Shown: positions 11,481-24,699 of the stretch, piece by piece
How positions within the stretch are numbered: position 1 is the first letter of the stretch
Layout: each line of letters starts with the position of its first letter
Assembly: GCA_037349315.1 (NCBI GenBank)
Contig: JBAIAC010000218.1
Span: 868,001-932,000, forward strand
DNA: 64,000 nucleotides
Reading direction: 5' to 3'
Source of the DNA: Chelydra serpentina
Taxonomy: Eukaryota; Chordata; Testudines; Chelydridae
The notes under the pieces: model-generated
Seen by the model: the letters and a program-made list of their open reading frames with translations, nothing else
Told to the model about the DNA's origin: nothing
Databases searched by the model: none
Program-made: the position numbers and the translations under genes

Positions 11481-11817
11481 ATCATGATTAACGGTCCATA
11501 AAATTATACTGGGACCTACATGGTGGGCACCTTCAAGGAGTTTTTTAAGATAGGAGGCTCCCTGTTAAAAGGTTGCTCTTAGACCCTGGCTCAGCAAAGC
11601 ACTCAGGGATACGCCCAGGGGGACTGGAGCATGTGCTTATGGCTCCGATTTAGGAATGCTTTAAAACCTTTCCGTACATGCTCCTGTCCCACCGAGTAGG
11701 TAAAGCGCATGCAAAGAGCTTTTGTGTACAGGGATGCTTTTCCCGACTTGGGTCCCAGGTGCTTTGCTGGAGAGGGGTGTCAGCCCTTTGCTGAACTGGG
11801 GGCATTAGGTGTCTTTA

Positions 11818-12453
<636 letters not shown>

Positions 12454-12589
12454 TCAAACACTACGGATGAACTGAACGTTTCCTTGGAGGAGCAGGCTCT
12501 ACATTTAATTTAGTAAGGAAGGTCTAGTACCACTTTCCTGGTTCGACTGGAGACGAAAGAGACAAGGGGAGAGGGATTAGGGCGCTGGC

Positions 12590-12735
12590 AAACCTTTCTC
12601 TTCGCTAATTACTTATTCTTGTCTTTTAACGCGGGGTTACGGCGGCACTAAACGACCGCAGAGAGCGCCCAACCGAGCGTCAGCCGCCATTGGACAGGCC
12701 GACAACTCAGAGAGATTCCTTTACACGTCTGTGCT
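12590..12735 (-). promoter_or_regulatory. Presumed C17orf113 promoter, CpG-rich with CCAAT box
   Basis: CpGs cluster just upstream of exon 1 ('acgcggggttacggcggcac', 'accgagcgtcagccgccatt') in otherwise CpG-poor surroundings. The word 'gccattgg' at about 12686-12693 is a CCAAT box on the minus strand. No TATA box is evident. This fits a housekeeping-type start about 150-250 bp upstream of the ATG. The start site itself is not visible. Confidence 0.5.
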
Positions 12736-12740
12736 CCGTG

Positions 12741-14840
12741 GCCGACAGACCCTCCCCTTCACCATCCAAAGGTGGCGAGGCGAGGGTGATACCCAAGCCC
12801 AGAGCATGCTTTTCACTGCATCCCCAAGGGTCAGGGATTCATCTGTACTAGCCTCCCCTGCCCCATCCGCTCCCTTGGTTGCGGTCACCTGCAGCTCAGG
12901 GGAATAATGGCAAGAGCACGAGCACATGGAAAGGTTCCACCCAATTGTTGAGACCCCTCTGAGCCAGGTTAGGTAACCAGGGGGTTAAAACTCCATGGGC
13001 ACCCCCAGTGTTGCTACTCGCTGGGGAGCCTCACCCAGCAGTAGGAAGTTCATGCAACGCCCCCCTCCCACCAGGTCATGAGATAATGCCGCCCAATGGC
13101 CGGTTCTCATTGCCGTGAAAACAGAGCCTTGAACAAAGAGTGTCTGGAAGCCCAAACAATCCAGCTGCTCCTCCCTTTATCCCCTTTGCATCAGCCCCCC
13201 TCCCCTGCATTCTACTGCCCCCAATGGGCACACTCTGCTTCAGGGCCTTCGGCGGCTTCCCACCTCACGCACGGCAGTGACGAGCGTTAAAGCTGCTCAC
13301 CGGTCTGGGTGACCGGCTTCGGTTGTTATGTGCCAGCAAGTCAACGGCAAGGCCGAAGCCCTAGCAGCCGCTTTTAGTTCCCACCTTTGTGGGTGGCCCA
13401 GACACGGCTCGGCTCTGTAGTGCTGGGCTTTTGCAAACGGCTCAAGAAAGGTATAAGGAAGTACAAGAGCAGGAAGGAAAGTCTTCTATGCAATGGGCTA
13501 GTCCTCATTTCCCACGGACACCCTTGCAAAAGACACCTTGTAGCTAGCGGGTGAATCTGCTCCCGGGATTGCTCAAAAGGCAGCGAGAGCCGGTTCTCCC
13601 ACCCATTAACACCCGTCACTGGGTGCTGACTTTACTTCATTACAAAGAGAGAGGAAGAAGCGTGGGGAACTACAGGGGAAAAGGGCACGGGGGGATGAAG
13701 GAGAGAAGGGATGTCTGCTGTTTGGAAGGGAAAGGGAACTGACATTATAATCAACATTGTCATCAAACCGGCAAGCCCTGCCTCCAAACCTGAGCCCACG
13801 GGAGCCGAAAGCAGCGGAGATTCTCCAGCAGCAGAGAGGGCGTGTCCCAAAACTCCACTTCCTACTGGATGGAACGTAGCATCTGTGCCACAATTGCGCA
13901 TGCTGGCCCCCCATCCCCTCCCAAACCCCACTCGATGCTATGCGGGCTTCAGTTTCTCCTTGGCGCCAGTGAGAATGCTACTCCAGGAGACACTGGGCCG
14001 AGCACTGTCATTTCCCCTGGGTTTACGGGTTCTTCGCACTCCCGCCCGCCTGACCTCTGAAACAGAGCTTCGGAGGAGGAGGAACAGGTGATGTAAGAAG
14101 AATGGGGGACGCTGATCCCCCAACACTGGAAGCCCCAGCCATCTCCCTGAGCTGCTACAGTCCTGAGGATCTCTAGAATTCTGTGCTACCGTAACACACA
14201 CCACAGGTCATAAGCACGTATCACAAGAAAACCTTCCATTTTCTCCGCTCTCTCCCAAACTCCAAAACAAACAAACTGACTTCACAGCCTCTCACCCTCT
14301 GCAAAGAGCATCGCGACGGCTGCTTAAAAAAAATAAAAGACTATCCTAAAAAAAGGCCACAAAAATCTGTTCAGAACTGCCCATCCCAAAGGCAAGGACC
14401 AGCCAAAGAATTTGCCTCTCCAATGCACAGAGCCAGCCAGGGGAGGGACCTCGGCTAAAACATGGGTAAAAATGCATCCAACAGTTTCCTTGCTAAAGTG
14501 AAAGTGCTCGGGGGAAGCAAGGGCTGGGCAAGGGGCAGGGAAAAGCAGCAGCTTTGGCTCAGGAGCAGCAGTGGTAGGTGAAGCCCAGGCCTGCCCACTC
14601 CCCCGACTGCTGAGAACGAAACAGATCATGACATGGCCACGTTCCCGTCTCGGGGCGGGGAGTAACCGAATCCTTTCCCCTCCTCCCCATTTCGCCTGGC
14701 TGGAGAAGTTTGAGCAGATGTATTTTGAAGACAATAAACCTCTCCTGACAGCCAAGCCTCAAAGACACCAGCCGAAGCCCAGATTCCCAACACCGCTTGC
14801 TTACACACACACACACACACCCCGCCCCCGGCTTATGCTC
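12741..14840. other. Non-coding, no gene seen
   Basis: Several overlapping chance frames on both strands near 13.6-14.2 kb show no domain or conserved-looking peptide. A (CA)9 microsatellite lies at 14803-14820. Confidence 0.4.
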
Positions 14841-14843
14841 CAA

Positions 14844-14925
14844 TACGGCTGTTAGTCTATACGGTGCCACAGGACTCTTTGCTGCTTCTACAGATCCAGA
14901 CTAACACGGCTCCCCCTCTGATACT
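14844..14925. mobile_element. DNA-transposon fragment (hAT/Charlie-like)
   Basis: 'acggctgttagtctatacgg' at the left and 'cagactaacacggctccccc' at the right form inverted ends. I recognise this as a common sauropsid element. A further fragment of the same family lies at 16570-16664. Confidence 0.6.
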
Positions 14926-15753
14926 TGCTTAGAGAAGAGCAACCCCCCCCAGTCACCCCCCACTGCATAGCCAGCCCCCCAGATACGTACCATTGAAAAG
15001 CTGCCATAGGATTTGGGATGGGGGGGAGCTTGCAAACCTCCCAGATTTTTTTTTTAAAAAACAGAGAAAATAACGATCAAACCAGCCCACCCCTTGTAAA
15101 CCAAAAATTACCCCCACCCTGCCCCAAGCCAGCGACTTCCCAAGGCATCAGGGGCAGACCCCTGCAGGTTGCAGCTCCCCCCCTGCCCCACGGGGTGTGG
15201 GGAGACAAAGCACACACTCACTGGGACATGGGAGCAGCCATCTTGCTCTGTGGACTCTCTGCCTGCTCAGATGCTCTCAGCTGTAGTGGCCACTAGTGGT
15301 GGCCAGGGATGGAGGGGAAAAGGGGGGCTGAGGGGGGAATCTCCTGGAGGGGCCTGTCTCTCCCCAGGTGATTTATTGCCCCTCAAGCCACAGTCCTGAC
15401 CTCCTTCCAAAAACAACCCCTGGGTCCTTTCGGGCTGAGGCTGAGAAACCGCCCGCACACGGAGCTGCTCTTTGGATTAATGATGTGCAACATGAGCGCA
15501 CCCAGGCAGCCCAGCGGAGACGGTGCCCGCGGCTGTACATGGTAAGAGGCAGCGCCAGGCCCGAGGAGTTTACAGGACAGACCAAGGGAGGGTCCCCAGA
15601 GACGCCAAGGGCCAGTTTGACAAGGCCGTCAGCTCCTAGATCAAGCAGCCAGGGACGAAGCGGCTCCCGCGTGGTGCCTATCCGCGCAACGAGCTCTTTG
15701 GAGAAACCTAGCTCCGAGGTCCTCGACCACAGTCCTACCGGGAGCTTGCGGCT

Positions 15754-15855
15754 AGAGTGACCAGACAGCAAGTGTGGAAAATCGGGACAGAGGGTGGGGG
15801 GTAATAGGAGCCTATATAAGAAAAAGACTCAAAAATCAGGACATCTGGTCACCCT
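15754..15855. mobile_element. Turtle-type MITE with GTGACCAGA ends
   Basis: The ends are 'agagtgaccaga' and 'tctggtcaccct', a 12-bp inverted repeat with one mismatch. The interior ('cctatataagaaaaagactc') matches the copies at 46969-47040 and 53039-53161. Flanking bases look like a decayed duplication of about 10 bp. Confidence 0.75.
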
Positions 15856-15859
15856 ACGT

Positions 15860-16569
15860 GCAGCAAAGGTAGGAATTGAACCCTGCTTTACAGAACTACC
15901 CCTCTCTGCAGCGTCTCTACCCCTGCAAAACCAGACTCCTGCCCCCTTCCCCGGCCGAAAACAAATCACACCGCAAGGAAACGGCTTTTAACCTTAACGC
16001 AGGCAGGTCTCATTTTCCCCTCCCCCCCTCCCGGATTTTTGTAGGAGGCTGGTGCTACAGTGCTGGATGCAGCAGAAAAGCCTCAGCAGAAGAAAGCAAC
16101 CCCAAGGTTTCCACAAACTGTTTATTTGTAAATTCCAAAGGATGGAGGTTTATTTAAAAAACAAACACCCAACAAAACAAAACAAGACCAGACCATACAT
16201 CCTCCTGCAGCCTTTGCAATCCAAACATGGCATCGTTGTTGGCGACCGAACCCAAAAGGGAAACATGGAAAGTGGACCAAGGAATGGCCAGCCTGGAGCA
16301 GACCCAAAATCCCAGAGGTCCAGTATCCTGGCTCTAACAGCGGCTCGCACAAGCTGATGCCAGATAACAGAAAGGGATCAGCCTATGTTTGAAACTAGCC
16401 TATTTTCCCCCCAACTATTCTAGAAACTGACTCACAAGTCAAAGTGAAACAGACTAGTCTGTTTCTGATGTACAAAGCACGATGAGTCAAAAGGAAGTTT
16501 TAATGTTGTAAGGGTCTGTCTGTCGGTGAGCAAAAAACTAGCACGTACAATTTTGAAAATGACGCTGCC
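15860..16569. other. Non-coding, no gene seen
   Basis: Mixed sequence with an A-rich stretch near 16150-16190. No exon or recognised repeat is visible. Confidence 0.35.
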
Positions 16570-16664
16570 CCTTGAGACCTGAAAAAGAGCTTTGTGCAAG
16601 CTCGAAAGCTTGTCTCTCTCACCAACAGAAGTTGGTGCAAAGAAGATATTACCTCTCCCACCTT
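16570..16664. mobile_element. DNA-transposon fragment (hAT/Charlie-like)
   Basis: The segment 'gcaagctcgaaagcttgtct' then 'ctcaccaacagaagttggt' and 'gatattacctctcccacctt' is the internal or terminal part of the element family also seen at 14844-14925. Confidence 0.6.
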
Positions 16665-16806
16665 GACTGCCCCTCACTCCTGCGGCTCTATAATACCATC
16701 ACAGATCACACTGTATCATGGGCAGATCTGCCACATCTCTCTTGCTGGAGACGCTCTCGATAGAACAATAGTTCAAGTGTCTCTCCTCTTGGGATGAAGA
16801 ATTCTG

Positions 16807-17085
16807 GGCTGGGGATGAGGGGTTTGGGGTATGGGAGGGGCTCAGGGCTAGGCCAGAGGGTTGGGGTTCAGGGGGGTGAGGGCTCTGGCTGGGGATGAGG
16901 GGTTTGGGGTGGGAGGGGCTCAGGGCTAGGCCAGAGGGTTGGGGTTCAGGGGGGTGAGGGCTCTGGCTGGGGATGAGGGGTTTGGGGTGTGAGGGGCTCA
17001 GGGCTAGGCCAGAGGGTTGGGGTGCAGGGGGGTGAGGGCTCTGGGGTGGGGCAGGGCTGTGGATGAGGAGTTTGGGGTGCAGGCA
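16807..17085. repeat. G-rich minisatellite, about 78-80 bp unit, 3.5 copies
   Basis: Three full units start at 16807, 16887 and 16965 with 'ggctggggatgaggggtttg' and end with 'gtgagggctct'. A partial fourth follows from 17043. Length differences (80, 78, 78) sit after 'tttggggt'. The minus-strand proline/serine-rich frame over it is a by-product. Confidence 0.9.
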
Positions 17086-17760
17086 GGCTGCCATGGGGCT
17101 AGGGCCAGAGAGGAGGACTCCCCCCAGCCCTCTCCCCGCCGGCAGCAGCGAGCTCCCCCCCATTTCCCCCCGGCAGCACACTCACCTCGCACCACTGTCA
17201 CTGCACGTGCTCGATGGGCCCCGCTCAGGTCCAGGAAGCCCCCTCTCCTCTCCTGTGGTGGGTGCCGGCGGGGGGCTGCCAGCACGTCTGCTGCCTCCCC
17301 TGCTGCTGCCCCTCACTGGGGGTGGGGCTGCCCCTTGCCCAGCATGGGGAAGGAGCGGTGACTGCGGCCGCGGGGGGGGGCTGGAGTGTCCCGCCGGAAA
17401 AGGGAAGGGTCCGAGGCGGAAGGGCAGGGGCAGGGGCAGCCTGCCCTGGCGCTAGTGGATTGGGGGCACTGGGACCGTGTGGCGGCATCACCGGGAGCCA
17501 GCAGAGCGGAGGGCAGAGCTGCGGGGGGGCAGCCACCTGCTTGAGGCAGGGACGCTCTGGGGCCGGCGTGCGGGGGCAGCAAGTGGGGGTCGGGGGAGAC
17601 TCGGGGGAGGCAGGTGGGGCCAGTGGAGAGACCCGGCCCCAGACATTGGTGGAGCCGGGCCCCCGGGCCCTGAATATTGCTAGAGCCCGGGCACCACGGG
17701 CCCATACAACTCGCCGCCCCTGCCCTCAAGGGCACAGGACCCGGAACATTCTCCTCTCCT
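17086..17760. other. GC-rich segment beside the minisatellite
   Basis: The sequence has many CpGs and G- or C-runs (for example a G-run near 17372-17380) and chance open frames on both strands. No zinc finger, signal peptide or other motif is seen in them. It may be part of the same repeat as the minisatellite, or a CpG island; I cannot tell which. Confidence 0.35.
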
Positions 17761-18865
17761 TACTGATGCCTGGCTGTTTGATGGTGGACCCACTCATGCC
17801 CTAGGACTCCTGACTGCTCAGGAGCGTTAACAGCTGGAGGGAATTCCTCCCCCCCACCCCCACTCCCACCCCCAGGGCTTAGCCTTCAGGAGAGGAGCTG
17901 CATGTACCTGTTTTTACTGCCCCGCTGCCAGGCCCCATCTGTGTCCAGCCCCTGTGGAGTGCTGAGAAGTGGCTCTCGCCTCCTGCTTCACCTGTTCCTG
18001 GGCTGGAGCCAGAATTAGCTGAGGGGAGGTGGGGCAGTGACTTGGGTGGAATGTGTGGGATTAGGGCTGTATTGTATCTGGCTGAAGCAGGCCCTTGGAA
18101 TGGGGAGGGGAAGGCTGCCAGCCCGGAGAGCGAATTCCTCTCGCCGAGGGTTTTAAAGATCTGAGACAGGCTGGCAAGGGACGCCTTGTCCCAGAACGTT
18201 CTCGCCCGGATACCTTAGCTCCCGCCTTGCGCTAACGGGCACTGAGATGAAACCGGAGCCGGGGGCTCGGAAGATGAAAATGTGCTTGATTTAATTTGGT
18301 GCTAAGGCAAGTGAGAGAGAGGACGTGGTCTTTTGAATCACTTTTGCTGCATGAAGCGCTCTCTTCCTCCAGTCTCCCAGGAGCCCAGATTAGAACTTGA
18401 AAGGTCATTTGGCTCCAGGGCTAGTGAACAGAAACGTCCAGAGGACCCTGCTGGCTGGGAAACAGAGGCGTCCGGAAGCACCAAAGGCTGACCCAGTTTC
18501 CATCAGACAGCAGGAAAGATTCATCTCCCCTCTCCCTGTCCTTGCACGGAACCTCCTTCCACTAGGATCCACCGCCAGGGATGGAGGAGCCTGGTCTAGC
18601 CAGGAAGTGGGAACCGCTTACATTTCCCCTGGGATCTGGAAAATGGTATTAAGCCGCCTTCAGTCCTGCCGGCTACTGCGCATTGCATTGGAGGGTGGGA
18701 GGGAAGCGGTAGCTAACAGGGTACCAGATCTTAGGGGAGACCCTACGGAAGACACGCAGAATGGGTGGGCAAACAGCACGTAGCAACTGCTCTAGGGTCC
18801 ATCTAGGCCCAGCGCTACTTCAGAGGAGGTGCAAGAAACCCTGCCATTACGGGGTAACTGTTTGG
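17761..18865. other. Non-coding, no gene seen
   Basis: No recognised repeat, exon or motif. The 128-codon frame at 18397-18783 has no recognisable domain. Confidence 0.35.
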
Positions 18866-18869
18866 GGCA

Positions 18870-18950
18870 GGGACCTTCGTCTCTCTGTTCTGTAACGTGC
18901 CTGGCACATTTCTGGGCACTCGCCATGTAATAAATCACTCTAAGAACAGA
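18870..18950 (+). repeat. SINE 3'-tail fragment (MIR-related type)
   Basis: 'ggggcagggaccttcgtctc', 'gtgcctggcacatttctggg' and a terminal 'aataaat' resemble the 3' part shared by MIR-like elements in turtles. Confidence 0.5.
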
Positions 18951-19314
18951 TGGGCTGCATCTCTCCTTGGGACAGCAGCAGGATTCTTAGCAGCCTTCTC
19001 AGAAGTGCACCTGTAATTTAAACTCGTTTCCAAGCATTCGGAGACCACAATTGCTAAAAGGGAAGCCCCGAGATTAGCTAGTGAATTGGCCATGAGAGAT
19101 TTGTGTTTCTAGATAGGCCTCCAGATGCTCCCTCTTGTTATCACCAGTCGGTTCCCAATTAGCCCTCCCCAGGACAGCAAGGGCATTTTGGGCACAGGAG
19201 TCAAGTTAAGATTCAGCACAATAAACATGGTTTACTACGGCATTCCCTTCCATGTATGATCAGGAACCAAGGGCACTGCTCCTTTGGGGCCCGACCCCGG
19301 AAGGTCCTGAACAC

Positions 19315-19425
19315 TTCAGAGAGGTGCTGAGCAACCCGATTTCCAAGGGCTCAGCACCCATCTCTGGGGCCAGACTTTCAATGGGCATATTGGGTGCTGG
19401 GCTCTTTTGAAAATCTGGCCACTTA
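19315..19425. repeat. Palindromic MITE
   Basis: 'ggtgctgagcaacccgattt' and 'tgggtgctgggctcttttga' are inverted around 'ccagactttcaatggg'. It belongs to the same general class of small hairpin elements as those in the C17orf113 intron. Confidence 0.5.
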
Positions 19426-19529
19426 CCTTGGTAGTTAAAGGGGCACCGTGTGCTTTGGAAGAGCTAAAGAAATGACCTGGCTCCTGTTTCCCCGGTATCT
19501 GAGAACTGCATAACCTGGGTTGTATTTAT

Positions 19530-19670
19530 CCATCCAGCACCCTGGTAAAGTAAGGGAGTACCATCCCCATTTTACAGCTGGGGAATTAAGGCACATAAAG
19601 TGACTGCCCCATGGTCACACAGGGAGTCGGTGGCATCCCCAGTCCAGTGCCTTATCCACAGGACGTCCCT
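19530..19670 (-). repeat. MIR SINE, antisense copy
   Basis: 'atccccattttacagctggg', 'aattaaggcacataaagtga', 'ccatggtcacacagggagtc' and 'ccagtgccttatccacagg' follow the reversed MIR order. Confidence 0.8.
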
Positions 19671-19674
19671 CCCT

Positions 19675-20865
19675 GCTGCTGGTTGGAAAGGAGAAAGGGG
19701 AAATAAAGAGGCGTGCGGGGGCAAGTAGGAGCCATCTTTTCATAGGACGGACCTGCCACGTACCAATCGCTTCAAGCTGACAGGGTTTCTAAACAGCTCT
19801 TGGCCAAAGCATCCTTTTACCCTAATTGGAGGGTGTTTGGATGTTGGACAGTTTGCAGAATAAACTTCTCCTCCCCAAGCTCCGATGACAGACAGTTTTA
19901 ATAACAAATCCTGTGTTTTTGCATATGGGAAAAGTTCCCTTTCCCCAGGAATTCCCAGCCTGTCACAATTCAGGGGAGGGACGCAGACACGCACATGGCA
20001 CTGCCATCTCAGCGTGCACAACCCCCTCTTGGCAGTGAATGCTCCCTCCCGTCAGCCTCCTCCTGCTCCCGCTGTGCGACATGGGTTGGAGGAGCTGCTC
20101 TTTGGGAAATCGCTCTCATCACCGAGAAATACCCTGCTGCCCAACATGCTCTGTAGCTCCAGGCAGGACCCGAGCCGAGAAGCCCTCTCAGCTGTCCACA
20201 CCGGCTCAAGGTTACAGATTGCACGGCGGGATTCTTCCCAATTCACAATGAGAATGACCTGAATCTCGCAGAGCAATGTTCTCAGAAACGGCCCAGAGAC
20301 AATGAGCAGCGTTTACATGACCCATCCTGGGACACGGTTGGACCTGGGGAGCCTACAGTGAAAAATAAATACATTAACCCAAGGACAGATGGAAAGGAAA
20401 CACCAGCAGGATGGGAGGAGTGCGGAGGGGGGTGGGGATCCATGTCAGACCGTCACAGAATTTTGGAAAATAATATTCAGGGCCAAGTTTTAATAGAGTT
20501 CATAGCCAGGTTTACAAGGCTCAGCTCCTATTCGGGTAACCAAAGAAGGGCCAGATTCTCTATGTGCTCGGCAGCACACCCACACACACTCTCTACACCA
20601 ACATCACCTTGCTTCGATATAATTGTTGCTTTATTCTCCCCCCCCCCCCCCCCAATGACATGCCTTGAAAGCTCCCACCGGCATGTGCCTTTTAGGTATC
20701 AGAGCGAACGTATCATCAGGATATGATGGAGCTGCCAAAGTCAGTCAGCTGGAATTATGAGCTGCATCTTCCACTTGTGCACCGTGCCTTTAACCGCTCT
20801 CCCCCACCCCCCCCCAGCAAAGAAAATAATACACAATCACTTTGATGGGGAGGAGGGGGTGGAAC
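19675..20865. other. Non-coding, no gene seen
   Basis: This holds a run of 16 C at 20638-20653 and no recognisable exon. Confidence 0.35.
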
Positions 20866-20869
20866 CTGT

Positions 20870-20945
20870 GTGGGAGGTGGTAGGGTCTAGTGGTTAGTCA
20901 GAACTCCTGGGTTCCACTCCCAGCTCTATCTATGAAGGGAGCATG
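20870..20945 (+). repeat. MIR SINE head fragment
   Basis: 'tagggtctagtggttagtca' then 'actcctgggttccactccca' and 'gctctat' match the tRNA-like 5' part of MIR. A second small piece follows near 21140-21180. Confidence 0.6.
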
Positions 20946-21526
20946 GCTAGAGCAGGAAAATGAAAGTCTGACTCCCGAGGTTCTGATTGTCCCCCTCCTG
21001 AAGATAGGAATGGAACTCCATGTATGAACTTAAATAAAACTGCAACCCACAGCACAGGCAGCTGGCAGGAGAGAGAGGCCTGCAGGTGGTGGGAATCTCT
21101 AAGAGCTGCCTGGGGTCTGTCTCAGGTTAAATCAGGGGAGCCCGGATTCCTGGGTTCTATTTCTGCCAGTGACTCCCCCAGCCGCCGGGCTCAAGTCGGG
21201 TCAATGTGTGGTATTACAGCTCACGCCACTTCATTGGCAAATGGCAACAACTGCCTTCAGTTCCTATTCACGCACGTTTCCACAGAGCTGAAAACGCACA
21301 TGGCATTTTACCAGGTTCTGCTCTCGACCAGAATTGGCTTAGATTCCCGGTGTGGATGGTGCCAGGCGATGCTTAACCTAATGGTTACATTGCAGAACAT
21401 ACAGAAGACCAGCAAACAGGCGGGGCCTTGTATGTGATGGAATCAATCACCCTAGAAGGTATCTTATGGTGGGGATAGGAAGATGCCACCTCCAGCACGT
21501 AGATTTACTGTGAAAAAAATTCAAGG

Positions 21527-21600
21527 GCAAAATTCTGGCCCTGCTGAAGTCAATGGGAGTTTGACCATTGATTCCAAATGGGGCCAGATTGTCACCTAGG
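21527..21600. repeat. Palindromic MITE
   Basis: 'aattctggccctgctgaagt' and 'atggggccagattgtcacc' flank 'caatgggagtttgaccattg'. Same family as 1410-1479 and 38700-38772. Confidence 0.6.
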
Positions 21601-23165
21601 GTTGCTAGCTCTCAAGTCTCACAATATCTGCTGTCTTTCTAAAAGCCCCAGCTCCTGGAGTCATGTTATCTTGTGACAAATTTCCTGCCCTGCAAAAAAT
21701 TTTGAGGTTTCAAATTTTTTTCCTATCCTAAATTGGGACAAAAAAATCCAAATCTCAACATTTTTTACAAACCAAAAATCTGATTTTTTTTTCCGTCTCA
21801 CGTCAATCGCAACGTTTTGTGTCAATAAATCTGAACTGTTTTGTTTGGATTTCAAACTTCGTAATTTAAAAAAAATAAAACAGAACATAGCAAATGTCTA
21901 TACAAAAAGTCATTTTGTAAAAATCAAAACGTTTCATTCCACAAAGTGTCAAAATGGGACATTTCCAACCCCCCCACCCCCATTTAAAAAACAAACAAAC
22001 AAACACCAGTTGACGTGGACACGTTCCCGCGGGAAGTCTCGGCTTTGACAAAAGGGTATTTTCCGGTGAAAAACAGTTGTTGGAAAACTCCCGACCAGTT
22101 CTCGTTTCTAGGCCTTGTGGTTGCAGAGAAACCCCCTTCTCCTCCCCCATCCTCCCCCCGGCAAATGTGATCTGAGTGTGACCTAAAGGTTCAAAATCCA
22201 GACGGCAAAAGGAAGAACCCCAAACAGACTATTCTTTTTTTACAAAATCTCCTGGCTTTTGAAGCCTCGGAGGCGGCGATGCGGGAAAGGCGCCTCTTTC
22301 TGAAGCCGTTAATGGAAGTCGGGTCTCCCTTTATTACCTGAAGGAGTTAAACCCTCTCTCTTTTTCTTTGCTGTCACCCTTCTTCCCTTTCTGGCGCCCT
22401 GCGATCAGCGTAACCCGCCGTGACACGGGCGGCAAGCACTCCAGCATGCCGGTGGGGGTGGAGAGCCCCTTCTCAGCAGGCATTACACGCTCCAGTCCCC
22501 AGCTGGAACGTCAGCAGGGACATGTGCTCGCATCCTGCACCCCCTCGCAGCCCAATCAGAATTCTTGATTCCCCAGCACCCCAGCATGACAGAGCCCCCT
22601 GCCCCTCCCGAACCACAGCAAGATGTCTGTCCCCTAGCTCCACGCGGGGATCACAACCCGGGGGAAGGTCTGCTGTGCAGAGCGGCGTTCGTCTCTCCCC
22701 AAATCCATGTGCACTTCCCACTCGTTTCCCTTGCAGGGGTTTTTCCAAAGGGCAGAGCCAGTGACCCACAGTTGCAGGAGCAGCCCAGTATAGCCACGGG
22801 GCCTCCTGGCTATCTTCTGTCAAGCTGATGCAAAGCGCGCTCAGCCTCAAACGCAGGCTGCTTTGACACGGACTCTCTGCTTCCTCTGCCCCTGGCCAAG
22901 CGGCCTGGGTCAAGCTGCACTGGGGAGCGGGAGAGAAGAGCTGGCTGGCCCCTGGTGGTCTCTCCCTGCAGGCTGCGGTGGCACGGGATTTCATGATGCG
23001 CTCTACCTGTCTTTTTGTTCTGGCAGCTGGTTGTTTTGGGTCAGGGTCTCTAATGGTCTGTACTTAGCCACCTCCGTTAACAGACGGAACAAACACGGGG
23101 GCATCAGAAAGGCAGCTCTGTGCTGTACTGCCCTCCCACCCCCCTCGAAGCCCGCAGGGTTCCTA
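21601..23165. other. AT-rich repeat-like tract and non-coding DNA
   Basis: 21700-22060 is A- and T-run rich with inverted words around 'aacgttttgtgtcaataaat' and 'caaaacgtttcattccac', suggesting a decayed hairpin element. The remainder to 23165 holds only unsupported open frames. Confidence 0.35.
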
Positions 23166-23169
23166 CAGA

Positions 23170-23345
23170 CTCGGGGTACAGCACCTGGCACGGTGGGGTC
23201 CCGATCCAGGAGTGGGGCTCCTAGGTGCTACAGACTTTCCCACGGTCACACAGGGTCTCTGTGTGCCTCGGTGCCCCTGCTGTAAAATGGGCCTGGTACT
23301 GCTCTCCTTACGAAGGCGTGGGGAGGGTTCAATCCAGCCGCGAGG
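23170..23345 (+). repeat. MIR-type SINE fragments, sense
   Basis: A tail-type piece ('cagcacctggcacggtgggg', 'gggctcctaggtgctac') is followed by a core piece ('cccacggtcacacagggtct', 'gctgtaaaatgggcctgg'). The order suggests two adjoining insertions. Confidence 0.55.
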
Positions 23346-23349
23346 CGAG

Positions 23350-24695
23350 GTGCTCAGCAGAGGGCCAGGTAAGCCCCTAGACAGAGAGGCTGCACCCCCT
23401 TGTCAAGAAAGCGGTAGCTGCCATGATGCTGACCAGCTACGACCCATGTGGGGCCCGAGGGGAGCACCCTCCCCCCAGCCACTAGCAAGACCAAGCTCCT
23501 GTCTCTTATTTCGTTCCTTTGCCAGGCTTGGCACCACCTTTTGCTACTGACGTAATGTGACAAGGAGGAAGCAGTGAACGAAGCTCAGATGACATCCCCA
23601 CTAGCTCCCAGGCCATGGCCGCAAACAGGGTTACACATAAAGGAAGGAGAAAGAGGGGCTGGGGTGTATATTTCTTCTATCTACTGGACTTTTCCAGCGA
23701 CTCCTGTCCCGACACGGCCGCCATCTCATGACGCTTCGCAGAATGCCAGAGGGACCTTCTGTACCCCTCCTCCTGCCCCCAAACCCGGACATTGCTAGAG
23801 TACTGACTCAGACTCGCCCGTCCTAGCACTTCACCATTCACGGAGCTGCAGCCGGGATGTACGGTCCTTGCGCCGCAGCCCGGCAACGAGGGAATTTTTG
23901 GTTGGATCAGAGGCAGACTCAAGGGCTGATAAGATCATATCCTCCTCTGCACTTCCTCCCACTTCTGTCTTACTCCCAGCTTCGCCACACCTTACCGGCT
24001 CTTGCAAGCCAATTCGCTGCCTTTGCTGCCCCTGCAGCTAGGGAGCAGACTCCGGCATTCCAGACCAAATCGTATTTAGGAAGAATATAGCCAAAAAATG
24101 TTACCAAAAAGCAAAAATCAGCTCAAATCTCTCTAGATCGAGGAGTCTCCTCTCTCAAAGGGCAGAATAAAGCCCCGGGAATGCCCCTTTCTGATTGCAC
24201 ATCGTAATTTGTAACCGTGGCCATTTCAGTCACCAACTAATTAGTTGGAAATTGGCTTTTCGAAATGCACCCCTAAAATCAACCCCCACTTCCCTGCGCC
24301 TGGGAAGGGCTTGGAGTGCCTGTGTTTTCAAGGCGGCCCGGTAAACCAGGAGTTCTCTGGGATTTCATCCCGGATCGCCTCAGCATGTGGTTTCATTCCC
24401 TGCATTCACACAAACCACTGGAGCAAAGTCCTGACTTGTCTCCTCAGAGGAATGCAACTTTGTGGCGGATAACTAGCTTCTCAAGAGAGGAAAGGAGCAT
24501 GATTAATCCTGACCTGGGGCAGAGTCAGGAAGGAGGAGGTAACTGTCAAATCCTAATTCTGTCTCCGTCTCACCCTGAGGCAGGCTCTCTCCTGGCCTCC
24601 TCACCCTTCCCCCCTTCTTTTTTTTCCCTTTGTGGAGGGGAAGGAATGTTTCATGAAAGAAGAGAAAACAATCCCCTGATCAGTTCAGCCTCTAT
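23350..24695. other. Non-coding, no gene seen
   Basis: No recognised repeat or exon. The open frames here have no recognisable domain. Confidence 0.3.
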
Positions 24696-24699
24696 TCCA

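Noticed and set aside
16699..17181. 160-codon proline/serine-rich minus-strand frame
   Set aside because: It is a translation of the 78-bp minisatellite.
20420..20450. Minus-strand ATG GAT CCC (Met-Asp-Pro) as the next ZNF385C exon
   Set aside because: The following codons do not give the family's VQKAV sequence and no finger follows.
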